The notes under the pieces were generated by a model. It did not search any database and was not told the DNA's origin. It was given only the letters and a program-made list of their open reading frames with translations. Below, in pieces: positions 37,119-45,299 of a DNA stretch of 64,000 bases; position 1 is the stretch's first letter; each line of letters starts with the position of its first letter. The stretch lies in NCBI GenBank assembly GCA_965207565.1, contig CBDBMQ010000033.1:186001-250000 (forward strand), read 5' to 3'. The DNA comes from Bin80 sp965207565. Lineage in GTDB: Bacteria > Bacteroidota > Rhodothermia > Rhodothermales > Bin80. A program made the translations under genes and the position numbers.

Positions 37119-38180
37119 ATGCACAAATCTCTTTACCTGGGGCTGGATGCCCACACTCGCATCTGTGTTCTGGCGGCAATGGACCCGTTGGGACGCATAA
37201 TATATAGCAAGTCGTTTTCGACTTCGGAAGCAGCGCTGATCCGTCATGTCATGGAGCTGCCTGCGCGCTCGAAGCATTTGGCTTTGGAGGAATCTTCATT
37301 GGCCGGTTGGATCGCTTCGGTGCTGCGTCCGTACGTCACGCGATTGATCGTTTGTGATCCTCGGCACAACACGCTGATCAGTCGTGGAAACAAGGATGAC
37401 CACCGCGATGCGGCGGACCTGTGTCGTCTGCTCCGACTGGAGGAATTGGTCGAAGTGTTTCACCCGGATCAGGAGGACCGGGTAGACTTTAAGATTATGG
37501 CGCAACAATATTTGCGTTTTACGCGTGATCGCGCCAGTTTAAAGTCCCAAATCAAGTCCAAGTACCATCAGGCGGGGCTGACCCATGTGGTTGGGACCCA
37601 AGTGTTCTCGAAAACGCACCGTGTCTCGTATCTGAAGCAATTGCCAACGAACGCCCGGCGGTCAATGATGAAGAACTTGTACGATCATTTTGACAAACTG
37701 GACGATCTGCGGGACCAAGCACGTACCTCCATGGTGGAGTTGGGCAAGCGTTATCCGGAAATCGCCGAGTTCCGGCGCATGCCTGGCATCGGTGTGGTGG
37801 GCTCGCATGTGTTCAGTGCGTTTATTCAGACCCCACACCGGTTCGCAACCAAGCATAAGTTATGGCGCTATTGCGGGCTTGGGGTTCGTCAACGCAGCAG
37901 TGCCGGCAAGCCATTGGCGTACAAATGTCTGGACCGTTCAGGATCGGGAATCCTGAAAGCCATCAGCCATCAGTGTTGGACATCCGCCATGCGAACGGCA
38001 CAACCGAATGAGGTATCCTCGTTTTATGATGCCTCCCTGCGCCGCACCGGGGACCCGGTGCATGCACGGTTGAATACCCAGCGCAAAATACTCAAGGTGC
38101 TCTGGACCATCTGGAAAAAAGATGTAGCCTACGATTCAAAACGTTTTTATTCACCACCTGCGTCCGCGGTGACCATGTAG
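37119..38180 (+). CDS. IS110-family DEDD recombinase/transposase
   Basis: A 353-residue protein. The N-terminal RuvC-like DEDD domain is visible as Asp10 in LGLDAHTRI, Glu in HLALEESSLAGW and the Asp pair in GNKDDHRDAADLCRL. The C-terminal Transposase_20 domain contains FRRMPGIGVVGSHVFSAFI and the nucleophile region DRSGSGILKAISHQCW. IS110 enzymes recombine a circular intermediate with a target at a shared core dinucleotide (CT in IS621), guided by an element-encoded RNA. The frame is intact. Its TAG stop provides the AG that precedes the first tandem unit. Confidence 0.9.
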   Translation: MHKSLYLGLDAHTRICVLAAMDPLGRIIYSKSFSTSEAALIRHVMELPARSKHLALEESSLAGWIASVLRPYVTRLIVCDPRHNTLISRGNKDDHRDAADLCRLLRLEELVEVFHPDQEDRVDFKIMAQQYLRFTRDRASLKSQIKSKYHQAGLTHVVGTQVFSKTHRVSYLKQLPTNARRSMMKNLYDHFDKLDDLRDQARTSMVELGKRYPEIAEFRRMPGIGVVGSHVFSAFIQTPHRFATKHKLWRYCGLGVRQRSSAGKPLAYKCLDRSGSGILKAISHQCWTSAMRTAQPNEVSSFYDASLRRTGDPVHARLNTQRKILKVLWTIWKKDVAYDSKRFYSPPASAVTM

Positions 38181-38546
38181 ATATTGGCCACACCATTGTG
38201 CCATGTAAGGGTTGCCTGCGGATCTGGGTAGCCGGGATATACTCCAGCGACAATTTAGCTCCACCGTGGAAGCTCGAATTTTAGGTTAGTAGCCCGGCCT
38301 CCATGCCCCATTAGACATTAGCGCCCATTTGAGGGACGCTCACAAACGAGTATGGTAGCTGCAGAACGGCTCCCCTTTTTCTTTCGTCTTGTTCATCCGC
38401 ATCCAAGCAAGCCGAAGCATTGCATGAATATGGATCTCCAATAAAAATCTACATGATCAGCGGTTTGTTGCAGTGTGCGCCCTGCAAAATTTCACACGTT
38501 TTGTAGCATGGGAGAGGTGTGTGTGAAACTTTCTTTTTCAAACGAG
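38181..38546 (+). ncRNA. Candidate bridge/seek RNA region, 3' noncoding end of the IS110-type element
   Basis: This 366-bp noncoding block directly follows the recombinase stop. It contains the octamer CAAACGAG internally (38343-38350) and again at the right end (38539-38546). An internal copy of the donor end is what a donor-binding loop would need. A hairpin TTTCACAC...GTGTGAAA (38490-38528) lies near the end. A structured RNA here is expected from the IS1111 group; the exact transcript limits are not visible. Confidence 0.4.
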
Positions 38547-39242
38547 ATATTGGCCACACCATTGTGCCATGTAAGGGTTGCCTGCGGATCTGGGTAGCCG
38601 GGATATACTCCAGCGACAATTTAGCTCCACCGTGGAAGCTCGAATTTTAGGTTAGTAGCCCGGCCTCCATGCCCCATTAGACATTAGCGCCCATTTGAGG
38701 GACGCTCACAAACGAGTATGGTAGCTGCAGAACGGCTCCCCTTTTTCTTTCGTCTTGTTCATCCGCATCCAAGCAAGCCGAAGCATTGCATGAATATGGA
38801 TCTCCAATAAAAATCTACATGATCAGCGGTTTGTTGCAGTGTGCGCCCTGCAAAATTTCACACGTTTTGTAGCATGGGAGAGGTGTGTGTGAAACTTTCT
38901 TTTTCAAACGAGTGTGCGCCCTGCAAAATTTCACACGTTTTGTAGCATGGGAGAGGTGTGTGTGAAACTTTCTTTTTCAAACGAGTAGCCCGGCCTCCAT
39001 GCCCCATTAGACATTAGCGCCCATTTGAGGGACGCTCACAAACGAGTATGGTAGCTGCAGAACGGCTCCCCTTTTTCTTTCGTCTTGTTCATCCGCATCC
39101 AAGCAAGCCGAAGCATTGCATGAATATGGATCTCCAATAAAAATCTACATGATCAGCGGTTTGTTGCAGTGTGCGCCCTGCAAAATTTCACACGTTTTGT
39201 AGCATGGGAGAGGTGTGTGTGAAACTTTCTTTTTCAAACGAG
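38181..39242 (+). repeat. Four nested tandem copies of the IS110 right end, all joined at AG
   Basis: Units are 38181-38546 (366 bp), 38547-38912 (366 bp, identical length and apparently identical sequence), 38913-38985 (73 bp) and 38986-39242 (257 bp). All end with CAAACGAG. The partial units begin at internal points of the full unit. Each junction shares only AG: the unit-2 start follows TGTAG (the transposase stop) in the parent, the 73-bp unit follows TTGCAG and the 257-bp unit follows GGTTAG. Confidence 0.95.
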
Positions 39243-40098
39243 TTGTCTCTTGACCTGTTCAGCAAAGTCGGCATCGCGGATCTTGGAGACGACATTTTCG
39301 CGTTTGTGCCACTGACATCGCTGAATCAGCGCCCGATCTCCAAAGACCTCTCGTACGCCTTTGCGCAATCCTTTGGAGCCATCGAGCAGCACCAGCAATG
39401 GGCCCGTAACCTGGAAGCCGCGTGCCTGCAAATTCTGCAGTAAGGCAACCACACACGGATGGGCTTCGGTTTTGGCCTCCATGAACCCGAGGATGATCTT
39501 CTGTCCTTGTCGCGTCAATCCCACGACCAAAAGAATCTGTTCACTCCGCAAGGTCTTTCCGTCAATGAGAATGGCGACAAACTCCGTCTCATCAAAGCGC
39601 CGGCTCATGAACGTCTCCAGTGCTTTGGCCGTCTCGTCAATAAACACGCGTCCGGTGGTGGCGCCGCTGAGGCCAAAACTCTCTGCCAGGTGTTGCGCCA
39701 CTTGTCCATACTTGCGTTGAGAGAGTCCAAATAGCACACTGCGTGCCAGTTCCTGTTCATAGCCGGGTTCGGGCTGGTGCAGCAGTTTGTATGTCTCCAG
39801 CGGCACTTCCTGATTCGTTTCAGTGTTCCGAACCCGGGTTGGTCCCCCAACGCTGACACTTCGTTGGGGTATGTTTCCAGCGAATTCCGCAAAGCTCGCT
39901 CACTTCGGCCTGAAACAAGAGCGGAACCAGTTCCATGAACCAGTCCGGGCTCCGAAACAGTTGGGCCAGTTTGGCCGCATTCCGGGCCAAAAATGGCGGG
40001 AGCGTGCTGGATACATAATCGCCCGACTGATTGGAAACGCGGTTCCTCCAGCGCTCGCGAAGGCGATTGGGCAGGCGGTCGTCCAGTCGGTCTGTACA
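39243..40098 (-). pseudogene. IS256-family transposase, frameshifted and truncated
   Basis: The N-terminal part is readable in one frame (LPPFLARNAAKLAQLFRSPDWF, then MELVPLLFQAEVSELCG and RWGTNPGS). The middle is in another (TRVRNTETNQEVPLETYKLL, the DGKTLRSEQILLVVGLT catalytic segment and LDGSKGLRKGVREVFGDRALIQRCQWHKRENV). The two frames meet near 39815-39840, where about 15 codons expected between RWGTNPGS and PTRVR are missing, so a deletion shifted the frame. The 3' end stops at QVKRQL, where the IS110 right-end array begins at the AG within a Leu codon. It is therefore dead. The missing C-terminal half is not found to the left of the IS110 element. Confidence 0.85.
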
Positions 40099-40210
40099 TG
40101 ATTCTACTCAGGTTCCAAAAGTACCGGAACACCGACTATCTGGAACCATTAAGCCTTGAGATCTGTCTATATGATCTACTGACCACAGGCGTACACATTA
40201 TCCCAGAACC

Positions 40211-41440
40211 ATGCGTAAGTCCCGGCGTTCTCTTCCACCTGCTCCCCGTTCGTTTATTGGGGTTTCAGATCGTGGACCCGCCAAGTATTTTCATGGTCGG
40301 AAGCAGGTGCTGAGCAATTTCAGGAACCTTTTATTGCGTGCAGTTCAAAACAAGGGCGGCACAACCTTCCTGATCCAGGGGGCACCTGGTGCGGGCAAGA
40401 CGGCTTTGCTTGAAAAATGTGAAAAAATGGCCAGGGGGCAGGGATGGGAGACTGCGGAGATTCAACCGCCGGCCCTTTGGGATCCAGACGCGTTGCTCCG
40501 CTATCTTGGGAAGGAGAGACGACTGAGCTTTACGGGCGGGTCTGGGCAAGTTGGCGTTGATGCAGTTGTTAAAGCCAATGCCAACTTCGATATTGAAGTC
40601 AACCAACATCTCCGTACAACCTCGGGTATACTTCAAGATGGCAAGAAGCCATTACTTCTCATTTTGGACGAAGCGCAAACACTGGGAACAACCAATGCGC
40701 CCCCTTCCAATCAATCTGGAACGGCAACCAATATGCTTGACGAGATCCATAACGGCAAATTGAATCGCCCCGTCATTCTGATCGCGGCGGGGCTGGGAAC
40801 GACAGTGAAAGCCTTTGAATCGCTGGGGATTTCAGGGTTTGAAGGGGAATCTTTTGTAGAGTTGGGCGCGTTGGGTAAAGAGCCTGAGCGCGCGGTGCTG
40901 CACGACTGGCTCACAAAGGAAGGGGAGGCGAAAGGGGCTCCCACTGATTGGATTGATGCCATTGCTCAAGAAACGTATGGCTGGCCGCAGCATATCGTGT
41001 CGTACATAAAACCCGCATTGAAGCAACTAGAGGCAGACAACAGGGTCATGACCGCAGAGGGGCTGAATGCCGTATTGGAAGCAGGGCGTGGCTTTCGGTT
41101 GGCTTATTACAAAAACCGCGCGCGCAGTTTCACCAAAGAACATCGTCATTGTCTGGCAAGAGCATTCGCAGATATTCCTTTAGGAGAAAGCACAACCCAC
41201 AAGGTTATCGAGGACTCCCTAACCCAGGAGTACGGTGAAACGGAAGCGAAGAAACTGTTCCGTCTGGGACGAGAAAAGGGGTTGCTTGAAAAGCGGGACG
41301 GAGAATATGCGATCCCGATTCCCTCGATGCAGGATTGGCTGGTGACCAATTACGCCCACATCCAAACCAAATCTTCGCCTCAGACGATAGAAAATCACCG
41401 GTCTTCTGATAGAAATCCGGGGATGGGCATGGAGTGCTGA
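40211..41440 (+). CDS. AAA-type ATPase, unknown partner
   Basis: A 409-residue protein of the AAA_16/ORC-like P-loop group. Walker A is GAPGAGKTALLE and Walker B is LLLILDEAQ, followed by an arginine-finger-like region and a C-terminal winged-helix-type domain (LFRLGREKGLLEKRDGEYAIPIPSMQDWL). Such ATPases serve as targeting or regulatory subunits (for example TniB/TnsC-type in transposons) or as defence NTPases; nothing in the sequence decides between these. It is convergent with the IS256-derived gene (31 bp gap) and follows the IS256 pseudogene. The ATG at 40211 is a good start with no strong Shine-Dalgarno. Confidence 0.7.
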   Translation: MRKSRRSLPPAPRSFIGVSDRGPAKYFHGRKQVLSNFRNLLLRAVQNKGGTTFLIQGAPGAGKTALLEKCEKMARGQGWETAEIQPPALWDPDALLRYLGKERRLSFTGGSGQVGVDAVVKANANFDIEVNQHLRTTSGILQDGKKPLLLILDEAQTLGTTNAPPSNQSGTATNMLDEIHNGKLNRPVILIAAGLGTTVKAFESLGISGFEGESFVELGALGKEPERAVLHDWLTKEGEAKGAPTDWIDAIAQETYGWPQHIVSYIKPALKQLEADNRVMTAEGLNAVLEAGRGFRLAYYKNRARSFTKEHRHCLARAFADIPLGESTTHKVIEDSLTQEYGETEAKKLFRLGREKGLLEKRDGEYAIPIPSMQDWLVTNYAHIQTKSSPQTIENHRSSDRNPGMGMEC

Positions 41441-41471
41441 GCGCCCATTTCCCGTCCTGATACAGGGATGT

Positions 41472-42293
41472 TCAGGTGTCCGTCAGTCTGCGTCCTGCAC
41501 GAGCCAAGAGCGTCCTGAGTGAATTCAGCACGCGCAGTCCCCGGTCACTATGCAGCAATTGCTCAGTACGTTGCAAGGTGAGCGTTGATTCCAGTGCATG
41601 CGCAAGCACGCTTCCAGAGGAACGATTCACCTGAGTCAACGCAGCCGTGATCTGCTCAAGATCTGTCCGAGCCTGGGACGCATCGCACTGTTGCCATGCC
41701 TGCTGGAGGCGGTGACGAAACTGCAGCGCCTCATCGGGATCCAGTCCGCTCAGTGCTTCGGCCATTACCGTATTCAGACATCGCTGTACCCTCACGCGGC
41801 CTCCCCATACGCGGGACACCGCCGCGTGCAGTGCGACATTGCCGGAAACAGTCAACAGCATCCCCGAACCCAATCCACGAATGCTCAAATCGTCCAGCAC
41901 CGCCTCCATACCGGATTGATCCTGGGGGCCGCATTCGGTCACAGTCACGATCCGACGATGCCCCCGAAGACTCACACCGATTCCAAACAATACATGCAGA
42001 CCCATTACATACGAGGGCCGAAGCCACAAATGGACCAGAGACTCCGTATGCCAGTCACGACACGCCAGCACAGATATCGCAGATTCCCAGCATAACGTCG
42101 GCGCAGGTGCCTCCGGGACCGCCGCCAACTCCTCAGGAGCTGATACCACAGCATCAGGCACCGCAGGTACGGAGGAAATTCGATCGGTCAGCATGCGAAG
42201 TACATCCACATAATGCCGAACCAATTCAACATGCAGACCCTGAACAGGCTCCTGAATTGGCGGAGAAAAAGGAAAAGAAGATTCTGAGTTCAT
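41472..42293 (-). CDS. IS256-transposase-derived protein without catalytic aspartates
   Basis: A 273-residue intact frame. Its second half aligns with the IS256 catalytic and C-terminal regions: MLLTVSGNVALHAAVSRVWGGRVRVQRC corresponds to the VIDGSKGLRKAI...ALVQRC segment, and SVLAHALESTLTLQRTEQLL to SLDEGLEETLTLHRLG. Where active enzymes have IDGK and IDGSK, this protein has LRPSY and VSGN, so both catalytic Asp are lost. The frame is uninterrupted and strongly coding, which suggests a domesticated or exapted protein rather than a decaying one, possibly DNA-binding or regulatory. The N-terminal 60 residues (proline-rich) are not recognised. It is convergent with the AAA ATPase. Confidence 0.65.
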   Translation of the reverse strand: MNSESSFPFSPPIQEPVQGLHVELVRHYVDVLRMLTDRISSVPAVPDAVVSAPEELAAVPEAPAPTLCWESAISVLACRDWHTESLVHLWLRPSYVMGLHVLFGIGVSLRGHRRIVTVTECGPQDQSGMEAVLDDLSIRGLGSGMLLTVSGNVALHAAVSRVWGGRVRVQRCLNTVMAEALSGLDPDEALQFRHRLQQAWQQCDASQARTDLEQITAALTQVNRSSGSVLAHALESTLTLQRTEQLLHSDRGLRVLNSLRTLLARAGRRLTDT

Positions 42294-42322
42294 TAAGGAA
42301 GGATAGGGTTAAGTTATTATCG

Positions 42323-43345
42323 TTACTCCCCTGAACCCCCACTAAATTTGATGCATCCCCCACCAACTGACCCGGTCTCAATGATCTTGAACGTTCCGTC
42401 CTTTGCACGAACCTGGGCCTGAACCAAATCCTCCGGCAAAAAGGAGTCCATTTCGTCTAGTCGTATGCTGTCTCTTCTTAGGAGAGCGTTAAAAAAATAT
42501 TTCGTGAGGCTATTCTGTCCCACGAGTGATGCGACCTTGGAATCAGATGCCTCTACAGCTCTCCCTTGACGACTTGATGTGTTGATGTCTGTGCTTAGTG
42601 CTTTCAGGAGCTTTCGCAGTTGAGAAGGCACCTCTCCGTCAGAAGAGAAGACATAATCACAGAGTACTTTCCAGTCACGTTCCTGAAGTCCCATACCATC
42701 AAACCACTGTTCTCGCCGGGTTTCAAAATCATTGCGATCTCCAAACGCAAGAATGTTAAGGTGAACATCTGCGTCCATATCCTCAAGTGCTTGGGCTAGT
42801 TCCTTGCGAGCTTCGAAACGCTCTTCGTGTGTCTGTTTCAGTTCGAGTTGAACATTCGTGATTTTTTCTTCCACCTGATCTAGTTCCTGTCCTACATTTC
42901 GGAGTAAAATTTCCTTGCATTTCAACTGTGCTCGTTCTTGAAGGAGTTTTTCGTGATTCGCAAGTTCAACTCCCTTTCTCTTCATTGCTTCAATTAATGC
43001 ATCATATTCTGATCTTGTTTGGTTGTAGCCTAGTTGCCAGTTTTTTACCTGTTCTGAAAGAATTTGCTTACTCAGGGAGTGCAGGGCTTGGGCCTGCTTT
43101 CGGAGTGCACTTGCAGGCGCGTCTCGAGTATTACGAATCCGGTCTGCAATGGAGCGGAGCCAGGTTTCTTATGACTTCAAAGCGGATAGCTCGTGCGCAT
43201 CCACCCCAAACTCTTCAAGAGTCTCAGCCGACCTGACCAAATCATTTCCTATTCCCTTAATTTCCTTCACGGCATCATCTATCCATCTACGCTCTTGTTC
43301 CAGTTCATCGAAACGAGCCTGTCTAGAGGATTTATAGAGAATAAA
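42323..43345 (-). pseudogene. SMC-like coiled-coil ATPase fragment (possibly TrlF type), interrupted
   Basis: The frame reads ILYKSSRQARFDELEQERRWIDD at the right, passes through an in-frame TAA near 43170 (ALKS-stop-ETWLRSIADRIRN), then continues through long coiled coils (ELDQVEEKITNVQLELKQTHEE) to FKIIETGSVGGG and a premature end at about 42323. The heptad pattern and the SVGG-like turn resemble the coiled coil plus signature region of SMC-type ATPases; the Walker motifs are missing on both sides. A nonsense codon plus loss of both ends makes it dead. Its family is uncertain; TrlF is one guess. Confidence 0.6.
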
Positions 43346-43645
43346 TCATGGCAGAGTCATGGTTCGGTCGATACGCCAAGAATTTCGTGGTTCAACCACA
43401 ATTTTCGTTATGGGCTCAGTCTGGTTCCCAAAACAAGAGTTTGCTCTATTTCCGAGAATTCTCCTTGTCTTGATGTTGGACACGGGCGGCGGCATCATGC
43501 CGGTTATTCCCAATTTGTTATGCGTAACTGTCCCTAATGGCTTAAGCCCCAGTATGCATGTAAGTCCCTGGCAGTTGCCAGACATGATGCATAATTGATC
43601 ATTGATGGGTTCTGGGGGTTTACTGCGCGAATAAATTTATGCCTC
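43346..43645. other. Junction region upstream of glyS
   Basis: About 300 bp between the SMC-like remnant and the glyS start. I see no recognisable gene; short frames in both directions (such as the minus-strand one ending at 43346) match nothing known. It should contain the glyS promoter in its last 100 bp. Confidence 0.5.
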
Positions 43646-45076
43646 ATGAGCAGCAAGCGATTTGATGAGATTACAGCGCTATGTAAGCGCCGTGGTTTTG
43701 TTTTTCAGTCTTCAGAGATCTATGGTGGACTCGGAGCAACCTACGACTATGGTCCGCTGGGCGTAGAGTTGAAGCGGAACGTACAGGAGCGTTGGTGGCA
43801 CGATATGGTCTATGCCAACGATAACATTGAAGGGTTAGATGCCGCAATCCTGATGCATCCCAAGGTGTGGAAAGCATCCGGGCACGTAGATGCGTTTCAT
43901 GATCCGCTCATTGATGACAAAGTGTCGAAACGTCGTTACCGCGCCGATCAGTTGATTGAGCAGCATATTGACCGTTTGCGGGCAAAAGGAAAAACAGAGC
44001 GGGCGGATGCGGTGCATGAGCAGTTTACGCAGGCGCTCAACGCGGAAGACATGCCCAAAGCACTCCACGCACTCATCCTGGCGGAAGAAATCCGGGGCCC
44101 AGATTCAGGTGCATTTGACTGGACCGATGTTCGCCAGTTCAATATGATGTTTGAAACGAAAGTCGGCGCGCTGGCGGGTGAAGACACCTCGATCTTTCTG
44201 CGCCCGGAAACGGCTCAGGGCATCTTTGTTAATTTCCAGAATGTATTGGCGACCTCGCGTGTACAGATTCCTTTCGGGATTGCCCAGATCGGCAAAGCAT
44301 TCCGCAATGAAATTGTAGCACGGCAATTCATTTTTCGAATGCGTGAGTTTGAGCAAATGGAAATGCAGTACTTCGTCCAACCAGGGACACAGGCGGAGGC
44401 CTATGAACTCTGGCGCTCACGAAGATGGAACTGGCACGTCCAAAATGGCATCCCGGAATCCAAATTACGCTGGCATGTCCATGAAAAGCCAGCCCATTAT
44501 GCAGATGCTGCTGTGGACATCCAGTATGAGTTCCCGATTGGATGGCAAGAGGTTGAGGGAATCCATTCCCGCACTGATTATGATCTCAAAAGACACCAGG
44601 AATATTCTGGAAAGAAGATGCAAATTTTCCACCAATCATCTGGCAGTAGGTTTATTCCGTTCGTGGTGGAAACTTCGGTTGGCCTGGATCGAACGGTTTT
44701 GATGCTGCTTTGTGAGGCCTACCGGAAAGATGAGATTGAGGGACAGAGCCGTACCGTCATGGGGTTTGCGCCATCCATTGCTCCCATCAAGGTGGGGATC
44801 TTTCCGCTTTTACGCAAGGATGGGATGCCGGAGCGTGCACGCTTCATCACAGCTGATCTTCGCCGTGAATGGAATGTATTTTATGACGAAAAGGGCTCAA
44901 TCGGCAAGCGTTATCGCAGAATGGATGAAGCAGGTACGCCACTATGCATCACCATTGACAGCGAGACTCTTGATGGGGCAGGGGTTACGATTCGTAACCG
45001 GGACACACTGGAGCAGGTACGGGTTGCTGATGATCAGGTATCGGCGTTCGTCTCAGAGTTTGTTCGAGGAGCATAA
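43646..45076 (+). CDS. glyS: Glycyl-tRNA synthetase, dimeric class II
   Basis: A 476-residue single-chain (alpha2-type) enzyme. I start it at the ATG at 43646 (MSSKRFDEITALCKRRGFVFQSSEIYGGLGATYDYGPLG, the canonical N-terminus); the frame is open 17 codons further up but without family similarity. Class II motif 2 is at LRPETAQGIFVNFQNVL and IPFGIAQIGKAFRNE, and motif 3 near VGLDRTVLMLL. It charges tRNA-Gly in the cytoplasm. The last 77 codons are duplicated 2350 bp downstream. In the reconstructed ancestral order it is convergent with, and overlaps by about 43 bp, the dipeptidase gene. Confidence 0.93.
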   Translation: MSSKRFDEITALCKRRGFVFQSSEIYGGLGATYDYGPLGVELKRNVQERWWHDMVYANDNIEGLDAAILMHPKVWKASGHVDAFHDPLIDDKVSKRRYRADQLIEQHIDRLRAKGKTERADAVHEQFTQALNAEDMPKALHALILAEEIRGPDSGAFDWTDVRQFNMMFETKVGALAGEDTSIFLRPETAQGIFVNFQNVLATSRVQIPFGIAQIGKAFRNEIVARQFIFRMREFEQMEMQYFVQPGTQAEAYELWRSRRWNWHVQNGIPESKLRWHVHEKPAHYADAAVDIQYEFPIGWQEVEGIHSRTDYDLKRHQEYSGKKMQIFHQSSGSRFIPFVVETSVGLDRTVLMLLCEAYRKDEIEGQSRTVMGFAPSIAPIKVGIFPLLRKDGMPERARFITADLRREWNVFYDEKGSIGKRYRRMDEAGTPLCITIDSETLDGAGVTIRNRDTLEQVRVADDQVSAFVSEFVRGA

Positions 45077-45145
45077 TTTGCGGCCACTTCCTCTACCTGT
45101 TGCCAACCTCTGAGCGCATTCTCTCCAAGAATTTTGGCAGTATCT
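44846..45145. repeat. 300-bp duplication, copy A (glyS 3' end plus dipeptidase tail)
   Basis: This copy pairs with 47196-47495 at a constant offset of 2350 bp. By hand count about 27 of 300 positions differ (near 91% identity). It holds the last glyS codons and, on the other strand, a remnant of the final 37 or so dipeptidase codons. The differences are mostly transitions at third codon positions, so the copies are diverged homologues, not a fresh duplication. Confidence 0.9.
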
Positions 45146-45254
45146 CTCTTGACTTTTTCTGGAAATATCTTGCTGTCGTGGCGTTTCTATTCGCACACTA
45201 AGATTTTTCATTGAATCAATTGATCCACAAGCGCAACATATTTGATTTTCTGTA

Positions 45255-45299
45255 GTAAACCCCTTATCTTTGTCCTAAGGACAAAGATAAGGGGTTTAC
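45255..45299. promoter_or_regulatory. Perfect 22-bp inverted repeat abutting the abiEi start, probable AbiEi operator
   Basis: The left arm begins GTAAACCCCTTATC at 45255 and the right arm is its exact complement, ending at 45299, with a single central A at 45277. The arms span 22 bp each. The ATG of abiEi is at 45300. AbiEi proteins autoregulate by binding inverted repeats upstream of their gene. The GGGG just before the start, the only ribosome-binding candidate, lies inside the right arm, so the RNA hairpin could also block translation. Confidence 0.85.

Larger units (their letters stand above)
37053..38546 (+). mobile_element. IS110/IS1111-type insertion sequence
   Basis: Approximate limits: left at the AG at 37053-37054, where the AlbA_2 match ends, right at the AG that closes CAAACGAG at 38545-38546. 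The transposase has a short 5' leader and a 366-bp 3' noncoding part, the IS1111-group layout, in which the guide (bridge/seek) RNA is encoded downstream of the recombinase gene. There are no long terminal inverted repeats, as is normal for this family. The left limit is the weaker of the two. Confidence 0.55.

Noticed and set aside
38181..39242. CRISPR array
   Set aside because: Units are 73 to 366 bp, abut without spacers and share the same end; not a repeat-spacer pattern.
41598..42334. Plus-strand frames opposite the IS256-derived gene
   Set aside because: They are His/Pro/Arg-rich shadows of the minus-strand gene, without recognisable domains.
43346..43598. Short overlapping frames on both strands before glyS
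   Set aside because: Neither strand shows codon or motif support; probably noncoding junction sequence.
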